A DNA stretch of 64,000 bases. It comes from Sphingobacterium sp. (lineage in GTDB: Bacteria > Bacteroidota > Bacteroidia > Sphingobacteriales > Sphingobacteriaceae). Shown here piece after piece: positions 55,667-62,963 of this stretch. The notes beneath the pieces are model-generated. The model worked only from the letters and a program-made list of their open reading frames with translations, did no database searches and was not told where the DNA came from. A program made the position numbers and the translations under genes. Numbering within the stretch: the first letter of the stretch is position 1; each line of letters starts with the position of its first letter. The stretch is taken from NCBI GenBank assembly GCA_031277685.1, contig JAITLV010000246.1, positions 57,516 to 121,515 on the forward strand, in the 5' to 3' direction.

Positions 55667-55740
55667 TTGCATGCCAAGTGGACATGCAAGGACATTTTAG
55701 GACATTTCATGCCATTTAGTGCCATTTCGGACATTGCTTA
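55667..55740. repeat. 10-bp-period tandem repeat with an adjacent inverted repeat
   Basis: From 55681 units of exactly 10 bases follow each other: gacatgcaag, gacattttag, gacatttcat, gccatttagt, gccatttcgg, then a partial acattgctta. The consensus is G(A/C)CATTT. TTGCATG at 55667-55673 is inverted as CATGCAA at 55683-55689 at the left edge. The array ends 26-36 bases before the start of the unknown gene at 55766. The bases between 55431 and 55666 show nothing I could support. Confidence 0.65.
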
Positions 55741-55765
55741 TGAGATCTTGTCTGATATTTAGGGT

Positions 55766-56524
55766 ATGGCAAGACAAATTGGAATAATTAAAATAAAAGG
55801 AAGTATCGGAGATCTTAGCTTTTATGAAAGTGGAGGAATGCAGTTGGTGCGTAAAAAGACTGGCGCAACAAAAAAGCAGATTGAGGCGGATCCCCGTTTT
55901 GAGCGAACGAAAGAAAATGCGCAAGAATTTGGGCGAACCATGAAGAGTTGCAAATTGTTAAAACAGCAATTGCAGGATGTTTTGTTTCAATGCACGGATA
56001 AAAGCTTTTTTAATAGGCTTGTGAGCCGCATGTCTATGGTTATAAAATCAGATCCAGCGCATCGGAGAGGGGAGCGTATGGTGACTGGAGCGGGACTAGA
56101 ATTATTGGGTGGATTGGAGACCAATCGGAATTTTAAGTTTAAGGATCAGGTTTTGACTGATATCGATGTGTCGTTTGATGTCATAAAAGGAGAGGGCATT
56201 GTGACTATACCGGCATTTATTCCAGCTCAACGAATTCGACGTTATGAAACGAGTACACATGCACAGCTGGTCTCTGCCGTGATAGAGTTTGGTGCGGTCA
56301 TTCCAGCGCAGATCGAAGCAATTGTCTGGCGTTCGGTTCATCATGAGCTATCTGGTGTTCGGTCGGTTCCGGGTATGAAGTTTTCCTTCGCCCGGATGCC
56401 CAAGCCGGAAAATGCACTTATTGTTTTACTTGGAATTTGTTATTTTGAGCAAATTTCGGGTTCCTATTTTCCAGTAGCCAAAGGGAAATATAATGCGATG
56501 TTATTCGACAAGATATATTGTTGA
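55766..56524 (+). CDS. Conserved hypothetical protein, unknown function
   Basis: 252 residues, no signal peptide or membrane segment. I recognise the N-terminal pattern (IIKIKGSIGDLSFYESGGMQ, then RKKTGATKKQI and RTKENAQEFGR) from unannotated proteins of other Bacteroidota, where I recall similar short openings with KGTIGDLTFY, but I know no function. The first 75 residues are basic and probably helical; the rest alternates short strands and helices, and includes DIDVSFDVIKGEGIVTIPAF. It stands alone between the repeat array upstream and a bidirectional terminator downstream. A structural or nucleic-acid-related role would be a guess. Confidence 0.7.
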   Translation: MARQIGIIKIKGSIGDLSFYESGGMQLVRKKTGATKKQIEADPRFERTKENAQEFGRTMKSCKLLKQQLQDVLFQCTDKSFFNRLVSRMSMVIKSDPAHRRGERMVTGAGLELLGGLETNRNFKFKDQVLTDIDVSFDVIKGEGIVTIPAFIPAQRIRRYETSTHAQLVSAVIEFGAVIPAQIEAIVWRSVHHELSGVRSVPGMKFSFARMPKPENALIVLLGICYFEQISGSYFPVAKGKYNAMLFDKIYC

Positions 56525-56540
56525 TCTAGGGAAAAGCAAT

Positions 56541-56580
56541 AAAAAATGCCTAAAGAATGTTCTCCTTTAGGCGTTTTTTT
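56541..56580. terminator. Bidirectional terminator between unknown gene and FKBP lipoprotein
   Basis: GCCTAAAG (56548-56555) pairs with CTTTAGGC (56565-56572). The stem is extended by A-T and T-G pairs. An A-run precedes it and seven T residues follow. It serves both converging genes. Confidence 0.82.
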
Positions 56581-56608
56581 GTAGCTATAATTTATAGCGT
56601 CTTTGATA

Positions 56609-57208
56609 TTATTTGATATCAACAACTTCAATAACAAAATCTAAGGGTGAATTTGGTGGTATTTTTCCCATTGCACGATTCCCGTAGGCCCACATGGAAG
56701 GAACCATAATATGAATTTTAGCACCTTTCTGGAGTCCATTTTCAGTAAGACCACCCAACTTCATATCACCAATTTTCTTTGGGGCGAAAGCAAATATCCA
56801 TGCCGGAATAATGGTGCTATCGAAAGGATATTGATAGCCCGTGTTTATTTTAATATCAAAGGTTGTTGTTTTGCCCGTCTCAGTTTGATCAAAAGTATTA
56901 CCATTTAGTAGCTTTCCTACATATTTTACCGTAGGAGAAAACTTTAGGATTTTTGCGTTTTGGGAATCGACTACTTTATAGCTATAGCTGCCAGTTCCGA
57001 CGGCAAGTATCTCATACCAGATACCAGTCGCGGAATCATATTGTGCATTGGGAAACTTGTTGTCCACATAGTTTTTAAGGAGAGTTGAATCTGTCTTAAA
57101 ATGCGCTGTTGCATCATAGCTTGGTGTGTCGTCATTTTTGTTGCAGCTGACAAAAAGAAGTGCAACAGTTGTGATTCCTAAAACGAATAGCGATAATAAC
57201 TTATTCAT
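56609..57208 (-). CDS. FKBP-type peptidyl-prolyl isomerase lipoprotein, copy 1
   Basis: The start is taken at ATG 57208, since it begins a lipoprotein signal MNKLLSLFVLGITTVALLFVSC; upstream in-frame codons to 57238 add no signal. About 199 residues. The C-terminal half is an FKBP domain: VKYVGKLLNGNTFDQT, a central IPAWIFAF, and MWAYGNRAMGKIPPNSPLDFVIEVVDI. The Asp after Phe (FD), the Trp and the Tyr of AYG, which line the FKBP active site, are present. It is the most canonical of three tandem copies. It probably helps fold exported proteins at the inner or outer membrane. Confidence 0.88.
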   Translation of the reverse strand: MNKLLSLFVLGITTVALLFVSCNKNDDTPSYDATAHFKTDSTLLKNYVDNKFPNAQYDSATGIWYEILAVGTGSYSYKVVDSQNAKILKFSPTVKYVGKLLNGNTFDQTETGKTTTFDIKINTGYQYPFDSTIIPAWIFAFAPKKIGDMKLGGLTENGLQKGAKIHIMVPSMWAYGNRAMGKIPPNSPLDFVIEVVDIK

Positions 57209-57274
57209 GGTACGGTTGATCGTTTCGCAAAAAATCATTGTCAGTATGGGGATAACTTGCTAAAAGCTTCTATT

Positions 57275-57318
57275 AATGGCTGAAATTGGAGTTTTATAAA
57301 TGCTCCATTTCAGCCATT
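57275..57318. repeat. Hairpin between FKBP copies 1 and 2
   Basis: AATGGCTGAAATTGGAG (57275-57291) pairs with CTCCATTTCAGCCATT (57303-57318) with a single bulged base. The T-run (57321-57326) is on the plus-strand side, so it is not a clear terminator for the minus-strand genes. It may stabilise mRNA ends. Confidence 0.55.
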
Positions 57319-57333
57319 GATTTTTTGTTGTGA

Positions 57334-57984
57334 TTATTTGTTTTTAATATCAACAACTTCTATTGTAAAGTCTAACGGAGATTTAGCCGGAATCGAAACG
57401 TCTGAAGAAGAGGAACCTTGCTTACCTGTATCACCGTAAGCCCACGGAGAAGGAGTAATGATACGGATTTTAGATCCTTTTTTTAGACCGGTTGGTGTAA
57501 TTCCCCCTGTTGGAATATCCTTTCCATTATAAGATATTGATTTCGGTAGAAATGCGATTTGCCAAGCAGTGATTACATTAGCTAAATTTAATGTCGCTGT
57601 TTTCCCTTCTTCTGTCTGCTGAAAAATTGTTCCACTTGGAACTAATTTACCAATATATTTTACTGTAGCATCAGGTGCAATAATTCCGCCATTGGAATTA
57701 AATGAATAGGTGTATGAGCTCTCCTCGCCAGTTGCTAAAAGCTGATAGGCGAAACCTAATGAATCAACATATTGGACGTTTTGAAGCTGATTATCTGCAA
57801 CATATTTTTTGATAATAGGGAATTGTTCTTCAACACGTTTTTTGTTGATGGAATCTTGAATGCGCTGTTTCTCCAGTTGTTCTTTTTCCCAGGCAGCATA
57901 ATCAAAATTGTCTTTGTTACAGCTGGCAAAAAATATAGATGCCAGTGTTAATCCAAAAAGTAAGGTAGAAAGTAGTTTTTTCAT
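57334..57984 (-). CDS. FKBP-type peptidyl-prolyl isomerase-like lipoprotein, copy 2
   Basis: 216 residues. The lipoprotein signal MKKLLSTLLFGLTLASIFFASC has its Cys at 22. After a charged helix (residues about 30-65, rich in E, K, Q, R) comes the FKBP domain: VKYIGKLVPSGTIFQQT, ITAWQIAFLPKSI, SPWAYG and IPAKSPLDFTIEVVDI. The active-site Asp after Phe is Gln here (FQQT); the Trp and the Tyr in AYG remain. Catalysis may be weak. It shares a similar layout with copies 1 and 3. Confidence 0.87.
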   Translation of the reverse strand: MKKLLSTLLFGLTLASIFFASCNKDNFDYAAWEKEQLEKQRIQDSINKKRVEEQFPIIKKYVADNQLQNVQYVDSLGFAYQLLATGEESSYTYSFNSNGGIIAPDATVKYIGKLVPSGTIFQQTEEGKTATLNLANVITAWQIAFLPKSISYNGKDIPTGGITPTGLKKGSKIRIITPSPWAYGDTGKQGSSSSDVSIPAKSPLDFTIEVVDIKNK

Positions 57985-58007
57985 GGTATTGTATAGTTTT
58001 TAATGAG

Positions 58008-58036
58008 AAAGCCATTTTCATACTGAAAATGGCTTT
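58008..58036 (-). terminator. Terminator between FKBP copies 3 and 2
   Basis: AAAGCCATTTTCA (58008-58020) is perfectly inverted at 58024-58036 with a 3-base loop. The stem ends in A and T residues that give short T-runs on either strand. It lies 22 bp after the stop of copy 3. Confidence 0.75.
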
Positions 58037-58057
58037 TGTAAATATAAATTTAATTTT

Positions 58058-58699
58058 TTAGTTAGCCTTATCGATGGTGACCACTTCAATCGTATAGATC
58101 AATGGAGAATCAGCAGGAATAGATGGCCCCTCACCAATCTTATATGTTCTATTATCAAATCCCCATACGGATGGTGTAATTAACCTAATTTTCGATCCTT
58201 TTTTTAGACCTTTAGGCAAAAGTCCCAATAATTTGTTCTCGGTTCCATTGCTGTTGACGGATTCTGGAAGAAATGCAAAAAACCAACATGCGCCAAGGAA
58301 CTGTCCTTGTGCAGTTTCATTGTAAGTAATTCTTAGATCAGAATAATTGGCCGGAGTTCCTTCTTTTGTCGCTGCGAAAACTGTTTTGTCTATCAATTCA
58401 CCTTTGTAATTTACGCTGACCTTGGCAGGATTAGCGTAGTCAAATGGATCTCCTGTTCCTTCATTTATCACCTCATACCATATCCCTATAGAGTCAGAAG
58501 AGAATTTAGGATTTGTAAAGTTTGCCTCAGCATATTGTTTTATTACTGGAGCCTGTTGTTTCTTGGTTTTATATTGTCTGATCTGTTCTTGTCTGATCTT
58601 TTCGTTAATAGCATCATAATCAATGTTATCTTTGCTACAAGAAGTGAAGATCATTCCAAGGCATAAAAAGCCCATTAAAAATTTCGTGATATTTTTCAT
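58058..58699 (-). CDS. FKBP-like lipoprotein, copy 3 (degenerate active site)
   Basis: 213 residues. The lipoprotein signal MKNITKFLMGFLCLGMIFTSC has its Cys at 21. A charged helix precedes the FKBP-like domain (VSVNYKGELIDKTVFAATK, ACWFFAFLPESV, GLKKGSKIRLITPSVWGF, IPADSPLIYTIEVVTI). The active-site Asp is replaced (FAAT) and the AYG Tyr is absent (WGFD), so isomerase activity is doubtful; it may be a chaperone or binding protein. It lies downstream of the thioredoxin-like and TonB receptor genes on the same strand, with a terminator after it, so it may belong to their transcript. Confidence 0.82.
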   Translation of the reverse strand: MKNITKFLMGFLCLGMIFTSCSKDNIDYDAINEKIRQEQIRQYKTKKQQAPVIKQYAEANFTNPKFSSDSIGIWYEVINEGTGDPFDYANPAKVSVNYKGELIDKTVFAATKEGTPANYSDLRITYNETAQGQFLGACWFFAFLPESVNSNGTENKLLGLLPKGLKKGSKIRLITPSVWGFDNRTYKIGEGPSIPADSPLIYTIEVVTIDKAN

Positions 58700-58774
58700 A
58701 ATTTCTTAAAGTGTGTATTAATTATAAAACTCAAAACGCAGGTTGATTAGGTTTCGCTACACAAATATGTTAAA

Positions 58775-59242
58775 TTATTCTAAAAAATCATTTAACTCTT
58801 TTGAAGTCAGATATTTTTGTTGTATATTTTTTAAACGAAATTCGTGGTCAAATCTCAGCAGACTCGGAAAAACCATTCGTTTGCCATTTAATAATTGTAA
58901 GGCCAGCCTGTGGTACTGTCCGGTTTTTTTTGTGTTTGATTTTGCTTTCCATATACTTTGATCAAAGGTAATTTCTTCCACAGATTCTGCATCTAATCTG
59001 ACTGCATAATAATTTTTATTGATCATGGTTATAATTTCCTGCTTTGTAAAAATTTCCTGTTCCATTTTTCGGCAGTAGGCACACCAATCGGTATGGATAA
59101 AAATAAGAGTCTCTCGTGGCGCTACAGCCAGAAGGGAGTCGAGCTGCTCAAAGCTGACCCAATTTATCCGCTCTTGCCCAAAATGGAAGAGCGGATAAAG
59201 TAAGCTGATCAGCAGGAAGCTTATTTTCCTAAAATATTTCAT
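58775..59242 (-). CDS. Exported thioredoxin-like protein
   Basis: 155 residues with a signal peptide or anchor (FLLISLLYPLFHFGQ). Thioredoxin fold of the DsbD-C/thioredoxin_7 type: LIFIHTDWCAYCRKMEQEIF with the CXXC pair C54 and C57, then a conserved long helix and VFPSLLRFD near residue 125, which is the cis-Pro strand. It may reduce or form disulfides, or deliver metal in the periplasm. It begins 43 bp after the stop of the TonB receptor and precedes FKBP copy 3, suggesting an export-quality or metal-uptake operon. Confidence 0.87.
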   Translation of the reverse strand: MKYFRKISFLLISLLYPLFHFGQERINWVSFEQLDSLLAVAPRETLIFIHTDWCAYCRKMEQEIFTKQEIITMINKNYYAVRLDAESVEEITFDQSIWKAKSNTKKTGQYHRLALQLLNGKRMVFPSLLRFDHEFRLKNIQQKYLTSKELNDFLE

Positions 59243-59285
59243 TGTTCAACTTTTGTTTATAGGACATTTATCCCAGTCTCATGTC

Positions 59286-61622
59286 CTAATGAAAATGGCC
59301 TACCCGAAGTCCGAAAGTATAGGTGCGTGGTCGTGTCGGACCATAGATGTAATCCGAATCCCGTAAAGCACCTTTGTCAAAATCCTTTTGAAAAGCGTTG
59401 AACATATTCTGTACACCACCAAAGAATTCAATACTAAAATCCTTGTGTACAGGTAGTGTGTAGCCCAGGCGAATATTCAGTTCAACAAAATCTCGTGCAT
59501 TTTTTAGGGTCATGATATCTTGCTGGATATGGGGCACAATCATTTTACCGGTGTATACTCCGGTCAAGTCGACTGCAAACCGTTTTGTCGCTTTTAGGTT
59601 CGTATTCATATACCCATAGATATTGGGCGTCCGGACATATTTCTGTGTCCAGATATCCTGTGCATCCTCTTTGCCCTCATAGATCAACTGGTCTTTTTTA
59701 TAGCGCGAGCGTTGGATGGTTCCTCCCGTCTGAAAGGACAGCCAGGAAGAGGGGGCAATATTAATCTCGATATTGGAACCATATACGCGTGCTCCTTCAC
59801 CGTTCTGCATCTCCTGAATGATCAGTCCATCTTTTTCTGAGGCCATGACATTGACAAATTGATTATTGAGGTCTGTATAGAAACCCTCAACGAGTAAGCT
59901 GGTCTGTACATTTCCAAAATTCTTATTATAACTGAAAGACCCCGTATAAGCATTGGAATATTCCGTTTTTAAGTTTTCTCCAATCAGGACAAACACTTGG
60001 TTCCCACCGATGGAAGTCACATGCATATCTTCATTAAATGCCTGTGGAGCTCTAAAACCACGGGCATATCCACCTCTGAACTGTAGATCTTTTGTTAGAT
60101 CATAAAGGACCGTCAAGCGTGGACTGAAGGTTCCAAAACGTTGGTCCGAATTGCGGTTTATTCCTGCCAGACTATATTTTCCATCAACATAGGTGTAGTC
60201 ATATCGGGCACCGATTAGGGTTTTTAATGTTGCAAAGGGTTTCCATTCGTATTGTGCATAGGTTCCCAAACCTTTATTTTGCTGATCAATTGTCCGTTTG
60301 TATCCCGGTATTTCATCTTGCGTATCATTGTAGGAAAACTCAACTCCGGCAGTAAAAACATCTTTTTCGAAATTGTAAGTGTATTGGCTTCCTACAACGA
60401 GTGCGATATCATTTGTCTTTCCATACGAGTTGGAAGCAAGTGTACTATCTGCTAACGTTGATCCTCCACCGAGCCCACCGTAATAGCTGTCACGCACGGT
60501 TTTCTGAACAGAGCCATAAGCAGATAACTTGTGTTTGTAATCTTCGGAATAATGATCGTAGGTAATTCCACCAACAATAGAACTGGTTTGCAGCTGCTCG
60601 GTGATTTGGGTCAGATGTGGTGCTTTATCGAGCTGATCTCCCCCGCGACGGAATTCATTGACTGTGCTGAAATCGACGGTAATTTTATCCAGATCGCTTG
60701 GTTTGTAAAATACCTTGGTTCCGAAAGTTGTATTTCGAAGTTTGGTTATTTCCGAAAAGCCGTCCCCGTTTGCATCATAAGATTCTCTGTTACGGTGCAT
60801 CCCGTAAAAAGTTGCACCTGTTTTTAAGTCTTCTGCAACAAGGGACGTGTTGAAGTCTACGGTATTGTCCCAGCTTTTTCCTCCGATCAATGAATTGGTA
60901 GATTTTACCTGCCAGTCGTTTTCAATGGGATCTTTCGTAATAATATTGATGGTTCCGGCAATGGCATTTGCTCCGAATAGTGCTGAGCCACCACTGCGTA
61001 CGACTTCGATTCTGTCGATCATGCTGGTCGGGATCTGATCCAAGCCGTAGACACTGTTCAATGCCGAAAATACGGCTCGACTGTTAATTAATATCTGTGA
61101 ATATGGTCCCTCGAGGCCATTGAGCCGGACTTGTGAAAAGCCGCAGTTTTGACAATTGTTCTCCACACGGACACCGGGCTGGTAATTTAATGTCTCAGAC
61201 ATTGCTACAGACTGTGTGGCATTGAATAATTTGGGACCAATGACATTGACTACGACAGGTGCATCCTTACGTTTAACACCATAACGAGTAGCTGAAACAA
61301 CAACTTCATCCAGATTCAGATTGTCTTCTTCGAGCTGGATCTGCAGAGGGGATTTTAACGTATCTAAGGCAATTGTCTTCGTTAGCGAACGATAACCCAC
61401 TGCTGAAATATTTAAAGTTACTTTTGCTGTTCCGCTGTTATTGAATTTAAAGTGGCCATCAGCAGCCGAAGTAGTCGCTAATTTGCTGTTTTTTATTGTC
61501 ACCGTTCCAGAAGCAATCGCTTCACGGTTTTTATTGAATAAATATCCCTCCAGGGGTGATTGTGCGTATAGTGTAGCTGTACCGGCCAATAGGGTAGCCA
61601 GTAATGTATATTGCTTTAGCAT
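59286..61622 (-). CDS. TonB-dependent outer-membrane receptor (non-SusC type)
   Basis: The ATG at 61622 (MLKQYTLLATLLAGTATLYAQ) is preferred for its clean signal peptide; an in-frame ATG at 61649 adds nine residues. About 778 residues. A carboxypeptidase-like domain (LEGYLFNKNREAIASGTVTI) precedes the TonB plug (LDEVVVSATRYGVKRKDAPVVVNVIG, then RVENNCQNCGFSQVRLNGLEGPYSQILI). The barrel ends TYTFGLRVGHFH. NCQNC and a His-containing end hint at metal chelates but do not prove a substrate. No SusD gene follows; instead a thioredoxin-like gene does. Confidence 0.9.
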   Translation of the reverse strand: MLKQYTLLATLLAGTATLYAQSPLEGYLFNKNREAIASGTVTIKNSKLATTSAADGHFKFNNSGTAKVTLNISAVGYRSLTKTIALDTLKSPLQIQLEEDNLNLDEVVVSATRYGVKRKDAPVVVNVIGPKLFNATQSVAMSETLNYQPGVRVENNCQNCGFSQVRLNGLEGPYSQILINSRAVFSALNSVYGLDQIPTSMIDRIEVVRSGGSALFGANAIAGTINIITKDPIENDWQVKSTNSLIGGKSWDNTVDFNTSLVAEDLKTGATFYGMHRNRESYDANGDGFSEITKLRNTTFGTKVFYKPSDLDKITVDFSTVNEFRRGGDQLDKAPHLTQITEQLQTSSIVGGITYDHYSEDYKHKLSAYGSVQKTVRDSYYGGLGGGSTLADSTLASNSYGKTNDIALVVGSQYTYNFEKDVFTAGVEFSYNDTQDEIPGYKRTIDQQNKGLGTYAQYEWKPFATLKTLIGARYDYTYVDGKYSLAGINRNSDQRFGTFSPRLTVLYDLTKDLQFRGGYARGFRAPQAFNEDMHVTSIGGNQVFVLIGENLKTEYSNAYTGSFSYNKNFGNVQTSLLVEGFYTDLNNQFVNVMASEKDGLIIQEMQNGEGARVYGSNIEINIAPSSWLSFQTGGTIQRSRYKKDQLIYEGKEDAQDIWTQKYVRTPNIYGYMNTNLKATKRFAVDLTGVYTGKMIVPHIQQDIMTLKNARDFVELNIRLGYTLPVHKDFSIEFFGGVQNMFNAFQKDFDKGALRDSDYIYGPTRPRTYTFGLRVGHFH

Positions 61623-61794
61623 TTTTTTATAGAATTGAGTATTTAGCATGAAGATTTTAGTTGCACAAGCCTATCGCTTTCATACAGTATACTTTTACAC
61701 CTTCAACTTGATACGAAATTCTTTGTATCTAGCCTGGGAGGAGTATTGTAAGCATATTATACGCTAAGCGCAATGATGTGCTAAAATCTGGAAT

Positions 61795-61817
61795 GATGCA
61801 GGTCAATGACTTGCATC
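61795..61817. promoter_or_regulatory. 23-bp quasi-palindrome upstream of the TonB receptor
   Basis: Eleven-base arms GATGCAGGTCA (61795-61805) and TGACTTGCATC (61807-61817) flank a single base, with one G-T mismatch. No T-run follows on either strand. It lies about 170 bp upstream of the receptor start, in a gap (61650-61984) with no other gene. The size and symmetry fit a dimeric repressor site, possibly a metal regulator; that is inference. Confidence 0.45.
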
Positions 61818-61984
61818 TTGTTACTTCTTAAAATAAACTTGATAGCTTGGCTTATACCAAAGGCATACCAAATCAAAACCTTGATTTTTGTTCTTGGGAT
61901 CTCGATCATAGACGCAGGGGAAAGTACCAGTGGTATTGTCCTGCTATGCTATACAAGATGTTATCAGATAAAAAAGAAGAGGTT

Positions 61985-62347
61985 TTATGCTAAAAAAGGA
62001 GGCCCTCGGAGGTAATAGGGGCTGTTTGTGGCGGTAGAAACTTCTGGGCAGATCGAATTATAACCTATTGTCTGAATTTCCCTAGGTATTGGGAGTTCGA
62101 GAATGATAAACTCAGCCTGGACATAGGTGTTTTGATAGATGACATTCAGATAGTCAATCTGATCATCCGTTTCCTGCGGTTTTTCTTTCTTTGTAAAATC
62201 GTAAGGGTGCGTGTGCATCACGATTTCCCCTGTCGATTTTACCTCTTTGTGCATAAAAACAACACCCGAAAGAATAATCAGTGACATCAAAGCCAATTGG
62301 AATGATGCGATAAGCTGACGTAGATTTCGAGTTGTTTTCGATTGCAT
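61985..62347 (-). CDS. Small membrane-anchored protein with MHTHPYDF motif
   Basis: 120 residues. One hydrophobic segment (about 10-32, SFQLALMSLIILSGVVFMH) anchors it, then a Lys/Glu-containing part with the motif GEIVMHTHPYDF, and a hydrophobic ELPIPREIQTIG region. It ends YYLRGPPFLA. Similar small proteins with a His/Pro/Tyr motif and a RGPP tail occur in Bacteroidota near outer-membrane receptors, as I recall, but without known function. It is upstream of the receptor on the same strand, and its own start overlaps the terminator of panD. Translation from this start is therefore uncertain; an internal Met at residue 21 is an alternative. Confidence 0.6.
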   Translation of the reverse strand: MQSKTTRNLRQLIASFQLALMSLIILSGVVFMHKEVKSTGEIVMHTHPYDFTKKEKPQETDDQIDYLNVIYQNTYVQAEFIILELPIPREIQTIGYNSICPEVSTATNSPYYLRGPPFLA

Positions 62348-62377
62348 AAAAAAGCGCTACTTCATAAAGTAACGCTT
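62344..62377 (-). terminator. Intrinsic terminator of panD overlapping the next start codon
   Basis: On the minus strand AAGCGTTACTT pairs with AAGTAGCGCTT (plus 62352-62377, loop 4 bases, one T-G pair) and runs into a T-stretch. The T-stretch ends at the ATG at 62347 of the small His-motif gene. Confidence 0.78.
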
Positions 62378-62457
62378 CAAAAATACGATTTTTATTTAGC
62401 AGTATATAGGTGTACTGGATAAAATTATTATTAAGGATTGGAATTTGTACGCTAATA

Positions 62458-62808
62458 CTATCTAATCAAATGATTGTTGTCATCGGGGAATACAACAGCT
62501 GGTTGAAATTGTTTAGCTTCTTCAAAATCCATTGTTGCATAGGAGATAATAATAACAATATCACCAACTTGAACCAGACGTGCTGCAGCTCCATTGAGAC
62601 AGATGATACCCGATCCACGTTGTCCCGGAATCACATAAGTTTCTAAGCGAGCTCCGTTATTATTATTGACGATTTGAACTTTCTCGTTAGCGATGATATT
62701 TGCAGCGTCCATCAAATCTTGATCTATTGTGATACTGCCCACGTAATTCAATTCCGCTTGTGTAACTTTCACGCGGTGAATTTTGGATTTCATTACTTCT
62801 ATTACCAT
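62458..62808 (-). CDS. panD: Aspartate 1-decarboxylase
   Basis: 116 residues, the normal length. The start MVIEVMKSKIHRVKV aligns with the usual N-terminus. The self-cleavage site is G24-S25 in NYVGSITID, where Ser becomes the pyruvoyl group. NGAAARLVQVGDIVIIISYA is the other family block. It makes beta-alanine for pantothenate and is followed in the pathway by the product of panC, 155 bp upstream on the same strand. A TACCTTTG element directly before the start codon suggests a leaderless or very short-leader transcript. Confidence 0.97.
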   Translation of the reverse strand: MVIEVMKSKIHRVKVTQAELNYVGSITIDQDLMDAANIIANEKVQIVNNNNGARLETYVIPGQRGSGIICLNGAAARLVQVGDIVIIISYATMDFEEAKQFQPAVVFPDDNNHLIR

Positions 62809-62812
62809 GAGG

Positions 62813-62820
62813 CAAAGGTA
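62813..62820 (-). promoter_or_regulatory. TAnnTTTG element directly upstream of panD
   Basis: Read on the minus strand this is TACCTTTG, a perfect -7 match. Its last base is five bases before the panD ATG. A weak TTTA at 62842-62839, 18 bases upstream, might be the -33. If used, the transcript would begin at or next to the start codon. Confidence 0.45.
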
Positions 62821-62963
62821 TAGTTTTTTTTAGTATTGTAAATATTAGTCGTGTGGATAAAGACACTGGTTGTACATTCTATGGGATTTATTATTGTTTT
62901 TTTACTTCATAACTACAAAATTATAAATGTATACTAACGTTGCCCACAGATAATTTCTTCTGC

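Noticed and set aside
61806..62015. 69-codon plus-strand frame in the gap before the small His-motif gene
   Set aside because: It runs over the end of the minus-strand gene, has no good start context and no recognisable pattern.
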